Assembly: GCA_914767715.1 (NCBI GenBank)
Contig: OU612071.1
Coordinates: 8,415,493 to 8,479,492, forward strand
Direction of reading: 5' to 3'
DNA: 64,000 nucleotides
DNA from: Membranipora membranacea
Taxonomy: Eukaryota; Bryozoa; Gymnolaemata; Cheilostomatida; Membraniporidae
Shown: positions 44,671 through 56,853 of the stretch, in pieces
How the letters are laid out: each line of letters begins with the position of its first letter
Position numbering within the stretch: the stretch's first letter is position 1
Notes under the pieces: model-generated
Told to the model about the DNA's origin: nothing
Databases searched by the model: none
The model's input: the letters and a program-made list of their open reading frames with translations, nothing else
Made by a program: the position numbers and the translations under genes

Positions 44671-45749
44671 CTATAACTTTATAAGTTGTAAAGCATTGAA
44701 GTCTTTGCGAGCTTCAAGGTCTGCCATCGCTCTACTCTCAAATTTTCCATGGCCACGTCCCGGAAAAAAGCTATTGTAATTGTAATCAATAACACTGGTT
44801 GCTAGCGAATTCGGCAATCTGTTAAAATAACCGGCCAAAAACATCCAATCACTCCACAAGAACCCATTTACAGAAATACCATCCACCTTCAGTAGTCTTA
44901 ATCCATTTTCATCCATATTGCCTACATTAGGGTAACATTCGCTACACCCTGACCTTCTACAGCCATACAGATCAGCAGCTATTATCGTAAGTTTGAAGCA
45001 AGCTGCATTGCGCTGCAGTAGATTATTTTTGAAATCTATGAGACTTTCGGAACAATGATAACAAGGTGAATAATTTGTGTACAAAGTGATATTTATTGTT
45101 GAATCACTTAGGTCTAAGCGATGTAGATTGGACTCGATATGTTGTATAACCTCTACCTCGGCATGACGCCCCTCGAAACCATGATCCCCACCGGGAATGT
45201 TCTGAACATGGCCAATAATATACGCCGTCTCGTTGTCTGGTCTGTCCAGTTGTAGCTGATATACTATATGCGTCTCCTTAGGCCATTTAGCTCCATGTGG
45301 TCCGGTGTTCCAGAATCGATCGAAAATCCCCGCCTTCACAGATACTAAAAGGACAAAACAAAATCTATCAAAAACCACGAAAGCGTTCCAAAAATAGAAA
45401 TGAAGTCTTAATGAGATAGTCATTAAGTTTCAGGTATAAACTTACTGCAGTGTAGTTGGTCTTTACCTAAGGGGAGCGGAGGGTGGGGGAGGGGGGTGAT
45501 GGCGAAAAGAGACCTGTTGTCAGGTGATGTGACAAACTCTTAACTAAACCAGAACAAGTGTGTGTTCTGCAGAATTAGAATGAATGATGACATGATATTT
45601 CATGAATGTCATTAACAATGTAGAGAACAGTAAAGTAAAGTACAGTTGAGGTGTAGTCTGCACAACTGTAACTCTTTACATAAACATTAATATATACCTG
45701 TAACAGCTGGAGAGATCGAGGTAAAAGTCATCGATGAAAAAGTCGCCAT
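44671..45749 (-). CDS. AID/APOBEC-like cytidine deaminase, copy 2 (2 exons)
   Basis: Exon 1 is 45698-45749 (MATFSSMTFTSISPAVT) and exon 2 is 44671-45344. The 353-bp phase-1 intron sits at the same place as in copy 1; the product is about 241 residues. The zinc site is canonical: H78-A-E80 (GRHAEVEV) and SPC112-YH-C115. Family strands are clear: KETHIVYQL, INITLYTNYSPC, FKLTIIAADLYGC, GLRLLKVDGISVNGF. Between the last two it has a short cysteine-rich insertion (GCRRSGCSECYPN) absent from copy 1, possibly a second metal site. The long variable part (GHVQNIPGGDHGF) before HAE also differs. It likely acts as a polynucleotide cytosine deaminase; specificity cannot be read from sequence. Confidence 0.92.
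45471..45496 (+). promoter_or_regulatory. G-rich tract in deaminase 2 intron, conserved with copy 1
   Basis: GGGG, GG, GGG, GGGGG and GGGGGG runs separated by 1-2 bases, at the position matching 39612-39635. It is preceded in both copies by tagttggtctttacctaagg. Confidence 0.4.
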
Positions 45750-47026
45750 GTGATAAAGTGAAGTCTGTGAATGGTATGTATCACTATACACAGTACTCTG
45801 TTGCTATCTATACTTGCAGCATAGATCAATAGAAGTAGCAGGCGTTTTTTGTAGTGTAATATTTGAATATCCACAAAATAAGAAAACTGAACGCTGACTA
45901 AGAAGTATGCTGAATGTTCTCATAGCACCGTCTGATAACCTGACTCGAAAGTGAAACGAATATAGCTCACGTGTCAAACTGTTAGTATCTTATCATATCA
46001 GCCCCTCTAACGTGTTCTCTTATCTGCAATGTCTAAATAACGTGACCACTTTCCACACATTATAGTTATCCTCGTGAGTTATCTCGGCTTATCAGAAATT
46101 TACACACTCTAGCTATCATCCCGGCAACATTGGAAACAAGTTACACAGTTACAGATTTGGGAATTTGCTATTCGGCAAATAACATATTTGTCTAACAAAC
46201 AGATCAGCCTTTTGTTCAATCTCAGATGGTAGATTAAATCTTTCTAGTCTAATTTCAGTAGTGAGTCCACGTACCTGGCCACCGTTGCAAGCCGCTTTTA
46301 TTTCATGAATGTAGAATGCTATCTTCTTATTTTGTGTAGGGTTTAGCAATAAAAAAGTACACTACAGTAGAAATGGTTCAAATCCAAACCTACTTTAACT
46401 AGTACAAATATGTGGGATTTGTTTTCGATTTAATCACCCCCCATTATTATTTGATTTGTTTTTCTCTATCAAAACTCAGGCCTATCAGATGTTATACTTT
46501 TCTGATGTGAAAGTTGTTTTGCCAAACTTGAATTTTCGACAAATAAAATCTCATATTATACAAAGCATGGAATCGTTTGCACACAGCTAAAGAGGGGACA
46601 ACAACAGTTTTTTCAAATAATTACATGTAGTTTGTTTATTTGGAACGTTATTACATCAGTTGCTTCATATGAGAAGAGAAGGATGAAGAGGATATTAGGT
46701 ACTTCCATGTAATATATCACAGTTTAGGCATTTTTATTTACCATTGAGTTGTGGGGTTGTTGGATGGTGCATGAGGATGTGCAGGTTGTTATTGTTTTTT
46801 GGTTGTTGGGATACTGGTTTTGTTTTCTCAGGCAAAGACATCAATGCAAAGTATTAAATTTCTTATCAGTTTAGCACTGGCAGCAAGAAGGAGTATAATT
46901 CAAACACAAACAAAGATAAGCGTAATTGCCAAATATCTATTATAGCAGTGAAGGGAATCATGTCTTACCTTACTCAGGTCACCTTACTCTCACCTGGATC
47001 TTATGTTGATCTTAGGCAATAATGGT

Positions 47027-47262
47027 TAAAATTGTGGTTAAATTCGCCAGAGTGAGTCACTCATCACATCGTGGCAGCAATAGTGTGTGCCTTAAGGGCG
47101 AGGCTGCAATGTCTGCGCCAATTTGCTCTCATTTTGTAGGCAGGTCGGAGCACACCTGGGGGTCCAACAACTCCCAGGAGTCAGTGGACTACAGTCGAAC
47201 CCATGACTTTCAACACTTGCACTGAAGGACCGGCGCTCTAACCACTGAGCCACCTCCTACAA
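47027..47262 (-). mobile_element. tRNA-derived SINE, copy 3
   Basis: Duplicate of copy 2 within segmental copy B. Its tRNA-like head has lost part of the B box (gggttcgact) by a small deletion, while the body (tgtgctccgacctgcctac...) is intact. Confidence 0.75.
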
Positions 47263-47520
47263 TGATATAATGAAATAAATCTCTGTTTTTGATTGTGAAA
47301 ACTTGACTGATATTATGGAATAACAGGAAAATATAAAAAAAAATCTTATGTCATTTATTTGTCTCAGGTAAGATAGTTTTCTGTGCATCGAATTCGGGTT
47401 AAGTTACATCCTGTTAGGTTATGATAATAATAGGATAAGAGTCATCAAGAAACTTGTACGACTAATATGGGTTGTGAACCCAGAAGGAAATGGATTAGCA
47501 GTCCATCGCCTTAACCTACA

Positions 47521-47645
47521 CACTGAGGTCACTGAGAGCTCATCACCACACCAACTAGGTCACTAAGAGCTCATCACCACACCGACTAGGTCACTGAGAG
47601 CTCATCATCGTACCAACTAGGTCACTGAGAGCTCATCATCTTTGA
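47521..47645. repeat. 31-bp minisatellite, 4 copies
   Basis: aggtcactgagagctcatca followed by ccacaccaact recurs at about 47526, 47557, 47588 and 47619 with a few substitutions. Confidence 0.85.
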
Positions 47646-47934
47646 TGTTAATCAGATTGAGCTAGGGGAGCGTTGATATGCAACTTGTAGCGAATTTGAA
47701 ATTCTAAAGTTTGAGGAGACGCTCAAATTTTTGTAATAAAAATTGTCAGTTTTGTTATTGAAGCAAAGTTGAATGAGCTATAAGATGTGGTTGTGATTCA
47801 ATGTACAACATTCTTATGGTTGAATAGGATAACAGTAGTCAGTAGGTAAGTTAGAATAATACATCCAAGGATCACCGAATGGAATACTACCTAGTCTAAG
47901 CGATCAAATCTTTGTTAAAAAAAATGGTTAAAAT

Positions 47935-48152
47935 CGCAAGCTTTGTCTCTGTCCGAAGACTGAGAAATACAGGTACCTTAAGGGCTCGGCCGCCATATTC
48001 AGTGCCAAGTTGCACTCAGTGTGCAGGCTAGTCGGAGCACACCTGGGACGTCAATCGAGCCCACCAGTAGTCAGTAGACTGCAGCTTGATTCAAACGCCA
48101 GACTTCCGATGCTTGCGCAGGTGCTCTGACCAACTGAGCTACCTCCTACTCC
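47935..48152 (-). mobile_element. tRNA-derived SINE, copy 4
   Basis: Minus strand: taggaggtagctcagttggtcagagc (A box), gtctggcgtttgaatcaagc (decayed B box), then body with ccaggtgtgctccgactagcctgcac and ggcggccgagccc. Confidence 0.75.
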
Positions 48153-50289
48153 GGGATGCTAGTTGTAAGATTTTATTATCATCCACATTCCTGTCATGTT
48201 GCTGGTAATATAGTTGATTAAACAATGCGTCTATCAACAACCTGGTCAATTTTTTAGCATTTCAGCTAGGCATCAACTGGCCATACAAGTAGTTGTCTGA
48301 TTTTTGACCATGAGGGGACAACTTACATTTATTTACAAACAATTGACAAATAACGAAAGTGATTGCTGAGCTTTGGGATGAAAAGGGGATCTTGATTAGT
48401 AAATTTGAAGTCCTCTTTGCTTCCGTTCACCCTATGATGGGAGAGAGATGAATCAAAGCACAACAAGTGACAAAACATCTTTTGTGAATTATGTATGCAA
48501 TTTTTCAACTAATGCAGCTCAGACTCCTTTTATTTTGTTTTATGCTATCAACCTATTAGATATCAAGCTAAAAAAACTTCAAAACATAGATGAGTTAGAT
48601 ATACAAACCAGTGTATGTGTATTAATATTCAGATGTAACATCAAAACAGCGCATTGTTTTAATTCAGGGCAGAGCGGAATACGTGAGCATTTTGACAGCT
48701 GGAAACAGGTGATTTTATTGAATTGACCAGCCCAATAACTTGCAAAGCATCTTGTTCTGCTGTGACTGCATTCATTTTCTGAACAATAGAGATTTAAAAT
48801 CAAAAAGTTTAAGCTGGCTCTATCGCAATGAAATGGGAACAGGCAGCAAAGTTTCCTCTGACCAAGTGTCCGACTTTGACATTACAAATACCAAAAAAAC
48901 ATAGCCATGAGAACGCTGTTGGGGGTGGGTGGTTGGGGGACGGACACCCACCCACCCAACAGCCTGCCCAGGCTATAATAACAGATAATTACAAATTATG
49001 CCTACATTCAATTCAGTTCTGCATGTTGTGATAATATTTAAACAAACATTATGCAAATGTGATTGATTTTTACTTCTGAAATTAGAAATTTTGCAGCTAT
49101 GAATAATATTTATCTTTGATACATCTATGGCAATTTCCTCCCCTAATTTCGATAGACTGTCAATTTATAAGCTATCTGAATTATAATGTTAGTTAGAATA
49201 ATTGTGTATTAATATTTGCTAAGGTATTTATAATCTGTCTTGTGTGCTAATAAAGCAGTGGTATTTAATTCTCATCCAATTGTTTTTGTTTCGACATCAG
49301 TGCTTTCTCTGCCCACAACAGCTTAGCGCAAGCTGTGAGTAAGCTAGCATCTTAACTAATGATACACTATAAGACAATTCACAATATATACAGCTAGATG
49401 ACAGTCAAGCTATCGGTTGACGGATTGTACAAATCAAACGTTGTAGTTGGATAAATATCATCTTTGGCAAAACAATGTTTTAATTATCACAAGAAGCACC
49501 ATAGGAGAGACTGCAAGTTCTAGGTGAGTTTCCTATTTAATTCTTTCTGTCAAACTCTCTTTTGTTTAAGATAGACGCTGAATGCTTGGCTATAAAGTTA
49601 GCTGCTATTTGTGTGTATTCAGTTTATAAGTTTTCTGGTGGGATTGGGATGGGGAGGTCGGCTGAGTTAGGAAATTTTATGTGCAAGTAAGACTCTTTTT
49701 CCAAAATTGAGTTCCTGATGCAGTAAAATATCTGGAGTTCTAGAATGAGGTTTGTTGAGGATGGTGTTTGCCCCGTTCCTGTCTTCGCCATCACAGTAGT
49801 TAACTCTTACACCTCAGCTCACGTATCTTTGGTGTGTTTTGAGAGTCGGGACTGAGAGAACTAGTCACCCGATGCAATGAATGATACTTCCATATCCTCT
49901 ACCCAGAGTGGAAGCTGCATTAATTGATAGGTCAATGTCGGCGACCCCAAGTCTGACACTAACCATTAGATGTCAGTGGAGCCTCTTGATAAACATTAAA
50001 ACTGTCTGGAGCGTGAAGTTCTTTGGTATTCCTTCTTTTTTTCTTTTTTTTTTACACTAGGTCTTAATTGACACCCTATTTAACTGGCCCCCATAGCCTT
50101 AGTTGGCTTGTGTGGGGTAGTGACTCTATACCCTTGCCCTCCTTTGCCGGGGACTTTTCGAAGAGGCAGAGGGGGTTTTTATGCTGCGTGCAAGCACACA
50201 GTTAACCTGGTTTTCTTTATCATAATTGTTATTCTTGTAAAAAATTAAATATTTACCACATTACAAAAGTTACTTGCTTGTATATATAG
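48153..50289. other. Intergenic DNA
   Basis: No supported gene. Frames at 48448-48726 and 48828-49031 look like chance. A G/C-rich hairpin lies at 48915-48963 (gctgttgggggtgggtgg and its near-complement). A dispersed repeat fragment at 50085-50210 is shared with 51703-51830. Confidence 0.4.
50085..50210. repeat. Dispersed repeat fragment, shared with 51703-51975
   Basis: Shared landmarks are ccctatttaac, gtgtggggtagt, cttgccc, gaggcag and cgtgcaagcacacagt. The longer copy at 51703-51975 continues with tatacacgccata...ggatttggggactt, a fragment also found at 34140-34220. Family not recognised. Confidence 0.6.
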
Positions 50290-50303
50290 ATGAGAATTGT
50301 TTT

Positions 50304-53300
50304 ATGGATTTGATTATGGAAGAAGAGTCTTCGGATTCAACTTTGACCCCACCAAGACCAGCTAATGGCATAAATGGGCCCGCTGTTAGACCTCAAAATA
50401 AGACCGCAGGTGGACTGAGAAACAGGACCACAATCAAACTTGGAACAAAGACCGCAGTTGGACTACACACTGAGACTGCAGGTAGACTGAGAGATAGGAC
50501 CGCAGTTAGACTCGGGACAAAGACCGCAGTTGGACTAGGCACTGAGCCTGCAGGTAGCCTTGAAGATAGAAGAACAGGAGCAATCTCAAATGGTTATGCA
50601 GGCAGGCCTAGTCTACTATTACTTTCACCTCAAAAGCTACGATGCAACGGAGAGGTAAGGATGATCCCATCTACAACGAGCTTCTTTTAAAACTAAAGTG
50701 ATTTACCAAAGCTAGACACTGTACTAGCTCTGATTGGTTTGGTTGAGGAATCCAACCCAACCAAATAAGAGCCAACGCGGTATCAAACTGCAGCCATAGA
50801 CAAAAAGCCACCAACTAATTTTTTCTTTTTGACCCTAGTTTGCAACTAAATTGAATTATTTTCTTAGAACTGATGTGACAGCAAAACCGTAGGAGGCATT
50901 GCTTATTACTGATTTGAACTTCATAATTCTAATTTTTGATTGAATATCTTAATAATATAATACTAAAAGCGGTTTTGCAAACCAATTCTAAGGAAAAATA
51001 AGAAGTCAATGATTTGGATGTTTTTCGAATGTTCCGATTATGGTCTGGACCACCACTGCTCAGAATATTTTGTCTCACACAACATATTTCATATTGGACC
51101 TATTGTAGTATCCATACCTTAATCTGCTTCTATCAACACTGTTGTCAAAACATTCACCACAATAGGCAACAGAGTAGGTTTAATGGCTCAAGCAGACTAG
51201 CAAATTTCTAGGCGAATGTGCCGTGCAATGCAGCTGGTGGTGCTGTGGGTGGTATGTGCGGGACCATTCGAAGAGGTTTGTCAATGATCAGCCATTTTAG
51301 ATATTTTCAGCGACGCGAGTATGTCAGTTTGTTTTCTTTTAACATACAAGTTCAGAGAAGATATTATTTTCATTTCGAGTGAAAGTTGAAGAACATAATT
51401 AGCCTCAATCCACTTCTATTATTGCACATTGTAGTAACTTAATCCTTTGCTAAGCTGCATACGCAAGAAACTACCTGGAAATGTCTCAGAACAAAATATT
51501 ATTATCTAATCAATTTAATTCCCTCCCTCATCAATTAAATAAACCAATTCAATTGCGACACAAATTGGCAGCATTATCTACCTTTGGCTTCACTCAAAAC
51601 TCGGCCAGCTGCCAAGATGACACACTGTGAAAGCGCAATAACCCTTCACTGGTCAAATGTTGTTCCTTATGCTTTTTCCATGTAACTGGTCTTATTATAC
51701 CACCCTATTTAACGGGTCCCCTTAAGCGTAGGTTTGTTGTGTGGGGTAGTACCCTCTAACCTTGCCCGCCGTTGCCAGATACTCGTTTTCGATGAGGCAG
51801 TGAGGGATCTTTATACTACGTGCAAGCACACAGTAGACCTCCTGTATCGGTGGTCCTGATCAGAACAGACCTGGCCAGGATGAATGGCTCACCAGTGCTA
51901 TGGCTATACACGCCATACACTCCATAGGATTTGGGGACTTCTAGTACGGTCAATGGCACAGGATAGCTAGGCCAGAGGAGTAAATTATTCGAAATTAAGA
52001 AGAGAAGTTTGCCATTTATCACATGTTTTGATTAGCTAATTTTAAAGCTAGCTAACATATTAACTCATCCTCTTCTTCTTTATATGGGCTCCTACCTCAG
52101 CTAGCTAAAATTCAGTGCTAGGCAGCATTAAATCACCCCCAAACTAGCTAAACTAAACTTTAGGTAACATTTACGCCTTTAGGGTATATGCTATTAATCT
52201 GAGTTTCAATCAGGTAAAATTAACTTATCCTATTTGGTAAGCAAAACAACAAAAAAGAAGATTCTATAAAAATCTGCGACTACACTATCATGACAAGTCA
52301 CACATAAGCAGCCTATTTACCAATTACTATAAATAGTCGTAGAATTAAAATTAAATTTATAACATTACGTTACCAAATACCTCCCAACAAAATTGATCAT
52401 ACTATTGTTAGTTAGATAGGCTACACTTTTCAATATTAAAATGACTATGAAAGTTCCACCTATTCACTCTAGCAGAATGTATTTTTTTAATTAAATTCAT
52501 TACTTGACCCAAACAAGATTCTAACAGTTATACAAATTTGCGACCTTATAATTTGTCGATAATTACCATAAAGTCAATTAGCACTTAATTTGCATACCTT
52601 TAGTGAATTTTTGTACAGGCTTAGTATGATGCTATTTTTTTGCTGACTTGTCATTTAGGTCGATAATATTTTACTATGTTTAGAGGCACAAATACGGATA
52701 TATTATGACAAAACGGACTGCAGGTCCGTAGTTCTAGGGGAGATCGTTAGGCGCAACCTCCTGTTGAATGCTAAATTAAGTGACCTCACATCACTAATTG
52801 AGTACTGTATGACATGATCAGATCGCTGGGGGCCTTAATTTTCTATTTAAATACCTTGAAAAAAGCAATTGAGGTAGCACCCAGCTTGGTGTAGCTTCGC
52901 GTTCACAATGATGTTTGTACCCCCGTCATTCTGTCTTAACTACGGCCCTGTGGAGTCTTGTTGTGCTGCATTTCAGAACCATAAACAAGTTCTTCTTGAC
53001 CCCCTCAACAAGTCAGAAACATTTCACGATATTTATAGCGTTTGAATATCTTTAACCTGAACTCTGTCGATAATTGAAAATTACGAGAATGTTTAAACTA
53101 ACGGAAAATAACAACAACTTCACAACAAGGAGGATGTTTGAAAATTTGTAAAGGTTAGCATACGAGAATAAGTTTACATGCTGAGAGGGAAATTAAATAT
53201 ATGATGTCAGCAGACTGACATACAACCTTTGTAATATTGTGGTAAGCCCACACTCGGTAGTTGCACAAGAAACGTTTCAACACTTGTCTTTTGCTGCTTA

Positions 53301-56300
53301 GTAAGAAACAGAACATTGTGATGCTCCTAAAGAGGTACGCAAGGTGCTATAAATCCTCATACTGAGAATGTGATAAATCTTAGAAAACTAGAATACATCC
53401 TTGAAGTATGAGGCCATAGAAACCTCCTGAACTGAGTGTGCAGTAAGCTGCCAAAACTGAAACTTACACTATTCAGTCATTAGCAGTGACACTTTGATGT
53501 TAGCCAATATAGCAATATAGCGAATAGGCCAAGAAGTGCTTTTCTTTTATTATAACCCTCGACATGAAATGTTTTACAATGTAGCTGTAGCATGACTGAA
53601 TCAGGTGACTAATAACAAGAAAAATTGTAGTCCTACGACCATAAAATATGAACAGACATATGCTAGTGGAGGGTCTGATATGTTCCCCTAATCTGCCTAC
53701 AAAATTCTCCTGAATCCTCTTCTAATCTGATCCACCGCCTGGTCTTAGACTGATTGTATTAACGAAGTGAATTCATTGAACTTTGTCTTGGTAGCAGAAA
53801 GCAGTCGGTTGGTGGGTAGCTGTGTTCTAGGCTATTTGGTTCAGATTTCTTGGACTCATAGCACTAAAGCCACCCATAAAACAAATTCCATTCTATGGAA
53901 TCATTGTCAAAAATCAAATTAATTTTGAAACACTGTTCAAGGATGGCTAGACTGCCATTTTGACCCTTCAAACTTTTTGTAGATTGGCACCCCTAGTATA
54001 AGCCAAAGCACGACGCCAAACTTGACGCCTGGTCGCACTGAGGGCTTCATGCCTGAGGGCTCATTACCGCCAAGGAGAGTAGTAATACGAGAGAGATGCG
54101 GCACGTATCCCTACGCCGGACAAATACTGAGTACAAAGGGAGCAACATTGAGAAAATCTTTCTATCACACATATGGTAAAGGTAAGTACCAGAACAATCG
54201 CAACTGAGGTTTAAAGCGCCTTTGCATCGTGCTATTGGGTATGGTGTAGGTGGTTCAGTTGGTTAGAGCACCGGTCCTTTAACATGCAAATGATGATGGT
54301 CGTGGGTTCGAATCCCACTGCAGTCCATCAAATACTTGAGTTTGGTTGGCCCCCAAGTGTGCTCAAACCTACCTGCAAACAGAGAGCAACCTGGTGCAGA
54401 TACTGCGGCCTCGCCACTGAGGCACTAAAATTTTCGCGCCTATACTTTGGGATGTGGCGTGTGATAAGGCATCTGATTTTAATCAACCTTTTAATCAACC
54501 ATCTGAGTCTGGAGGGCTCACACTGCCTTGTGCTCATTGAGCTTTCTCACACCTGCCCCTTAGGATCTCAGTTACACCTGGCCGTGTAAGATTGAACAAT
54601 CAGAATTCAAGTGCTAGATGCCTGTTCAATTTTCCGCACTGTGCACCAAAATGAGTGCCTGTCAGCAAAAGGTCCCGGCCTGCAATGATGTCATGTTATC
54701 CAATATTCGTTACACATAGAAAGGTATTTTTCACACTCGGCTGTCATAAATGATAGTCATTCTATCTTGGGTCTGCATTTCTAATAGCTTACTCATCTAA
54801 CGGTCTTAGTGTTGGAGTTGAGGGCAAGAGTGAATATATAGTTTGATACTGTTTCTTCATATCTTGACTTTATCTAGTCTGAGCCCCCCAGACTTTGCCC
54901 CCGCTCGACGCCCCCCCCCCCCCCGACTTTATCGTGTTTGTCACTGCTCAGTGTATCCTGTGATCTTTAACCTAATCACATAAATATGAATAATTAGCAA
55001 TGGTGTCTGTCTGGCTTCAGTAATATGATTTGGCATGCGTTCAAAATAGAGGTTTAACTCCGTTTTCGCTTCCTTTGAGTCTGTCGCTGACCACAGAGAT
55101 ACAGAAGACATGTTGAATCTGTTAAATAAACCGCTTCCAGTTATTTTGAAAATATACTGGAGTTGAGAAAAAGTTAGATCAATATGACCTCATGCATCAC
55201 AATTCATTGCCTTTGCTTGGCTAATATTGTTCATAGATTCCGAAACTGAAAGTCTGTGATTTTACTGTTCACCTGTCAAAAGCCTCTTGATGCCATGGAA
55301 CAGCTTGCTGAGTGCACTGCAATGTAACAATACATATACGCACTGTGTACCAGTAAAGGGTAGGCAACCCATGGTTTGCACATTAGCATTGTCACGCAGC
55401 TACTTTTTTGTACAAGGCTAGATGTTTGTAGTGTGTACCACTTGACAATGCCTGTCAAGGTGCTGTATGGATGATATTGTCACTATCTAAACATATTTTA
55501 GCCTTTTGTAGAACATACAAATTTGTAGTCGCCTTATGTGCCCACAGTTTGCAAGTGTAGAGGGCCCTGCGCTCCCATCTCACTGAATTCAACTAAATAC
55601 TGGAGATTTTTTCAAGCCCCTGGGAATGCTCTGCATTACCCGCCTTTAGGTGACAAATGTCATGCTAATTATTTTTCGGTATGTGGTGAGTGAAAAAACT
55701 CGCTGATTTCAACCGAAACATTTTAACCACTATTGTTTCAGATTATGGACTTGATACTCTTAGATCAGGAGACACACAGATCTCCCAGACTAATGGGCGT
55801 ATACCCCATACATTACCATACAGTGAAGCCGAAAATGTAAGTACTACCAGCAAAGAATTTCATGTTTGACCTACAGGTATTCGACTGAGGAAAAATGGTG
55901 TAACTTAATCAATGCATCAACGTAGTGGATGATATGTTGCCATTCAGTCACTTTAAATCTGATACAAAAAAGTTGATATTCCCTTATCTCATATGGCAAC
56001 TGTCCTTGTTCATTGACTAGCTTCAACCTCTTTGAAGCTATTGTGCATGTAGGCCTCATCGCCAATCTATTTGAGTTACACTAATTTTTTACACGATGAA
56101 ACGCAAAAAAGAAAAAAAGGGGGAAGCAACTCTGGTTTTCTTTGCTCAACGCAGACCACTTTTAATATGAGTTGATTATTCTGTCTGAGCAGGCTGCAGA
56201 GTTTGGTAGAGGTAGAAGGAGAGCATGTGAGATTGGAGATCTGAGGACATGTGCACTGCTGCAGATGAGACTTAAGTCAAGACCGAGGTGAATATCACTT

Positions 56301-56853
56301 TTATTTCAAGTAGTAGGATTTTTGAATATACTCATCACCTTTTTAATAGCAATGGTCTCAGGAAAATGGTGTTAACACCACCCTATGACGAAGAATTGAG
56401 ATCAAAGAAACTAGAGTAGTGCCGTCTGGAGGCTCACAGATTGCATAGCGAGATTCATGGGGGAGGCAGTTATACCATAAAACACACGATACGCGAAGTC
56501 ATGAAATTTTAGTAGCAGCAATTTGATCAGGTACCCAATTGTGTACTCCACCCAACTAAGAGAATGAAGACCAGCAAACTTTATAAAATATGAAATATGC
56601 CTTCAATGGCGGTACAATGTATTAAGAGTCTTTTAAAAGTATCAAGCATATTTTTATCAAATCTGAAATCTGTCTGTCTGAAGCGCAGGTCTAGATTTGC
56701 AGCTGCTGAAGGTTTGAGGCACCGCAATCGAATACATTTTATCGGTTTGTAAGTTTTCCCATTTTGTTCAGGAGCCTTGATATGAGGTAAGCGTTTCTAG
56801 TACGAGTTTTCCTCTCTGCAGGTTCAGGGGCATCTTTCTCTACTACCCAATAA
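50304..56853 (+). CDS. Unrecognised Arg/Thr/Ser-rich protein with 24-residue repeats (6 exons)
   Basis: Model: 50304-50654, 53983-54181, 55742-55836, 56193-56287, 56689-56744, 56822-56853; phases 0,1,0,2,1 all agree and every site is GT-AG; about 275 residues. The first exon starts after tatatatag at 50289, so a 5' noncoding exon is likely; ATG 50304 (MDLIMEEESSDSTLTPPRP) or 50316 may be used. Residues about 40-92 hold two and a half copies of a 24-residue unit with (G/R)LR(N/D)RT and LGTKTAVGL. The later part has basic, Tyr- and Gly-containing segments (RRVVIRERCGTYPYAGQILS, FYHTYGKGDYGLDTLRSGD, EFGRGRRRACEIGD). There is no signal peptide, membrane segment or domain I recognise. The consistent phases over six exons argue that it is real. 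The last exon could alternatively be replaced by reading through 56744 to a TAA at 56748-56750. Confidence 0.6.
51703..51990. repeat. Dispersed repeat, longer copy
   Basis: Matches 50085-50210 in its first half and 34140-34220 in its second half, inside the first intron of the unrecognised gene. No coding capacity recognised. Confidence 0.55.
52722..52953. mobile_element. MITE with CCGTAGTT / AACTACGGCCCT ends
   Basis: Ends ggtccgtagttctag and cttaactacggccct are inverted repeats matching the element at 40204-40422. It lies in the first intron of the unrecognised gene, whose remainder to 53982 shows nothing else I could name. Confidence 0.65.
54244..54440 (+). mobile_element. tRNA-derived SINE, copy 5
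   Basis: Plus strand: taggtggttcagttggttagagc (A box), cgtgggttcgaatcccactgcag (perfect B box and T-arm), body gtgtgctcaaacctacctgcaaacagagagcaac and gcctcgccactgaggcac. The best-preserved head in the window. It lies in intron 2 of the unrecognised gene. Confidence 0.85.
54911..54924. repeat. Poly(C) tract
   Basis: A run of about 14 C inside a C-rich stretch that begins gagccccccagactttgccc. Confidence 0.8.

Larger units (their letters stand above)
44020..47450. repeat. Segmental duplication, copy B
   Basis: Colinear with 38140-41935 as described there. It lacks the MITE and the hairpin of copy A, and ends where ggttatgataataatagg is followed by unrelated sequence. Spacing between copies is about 5.8 kb. 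Confidence 0.85.

Noticed and set aside
48448-48726. 92-codon frame
   Set aside because: Chance-like composition with no family resemblance; an overlapping frame of similar length exists on the other strand.
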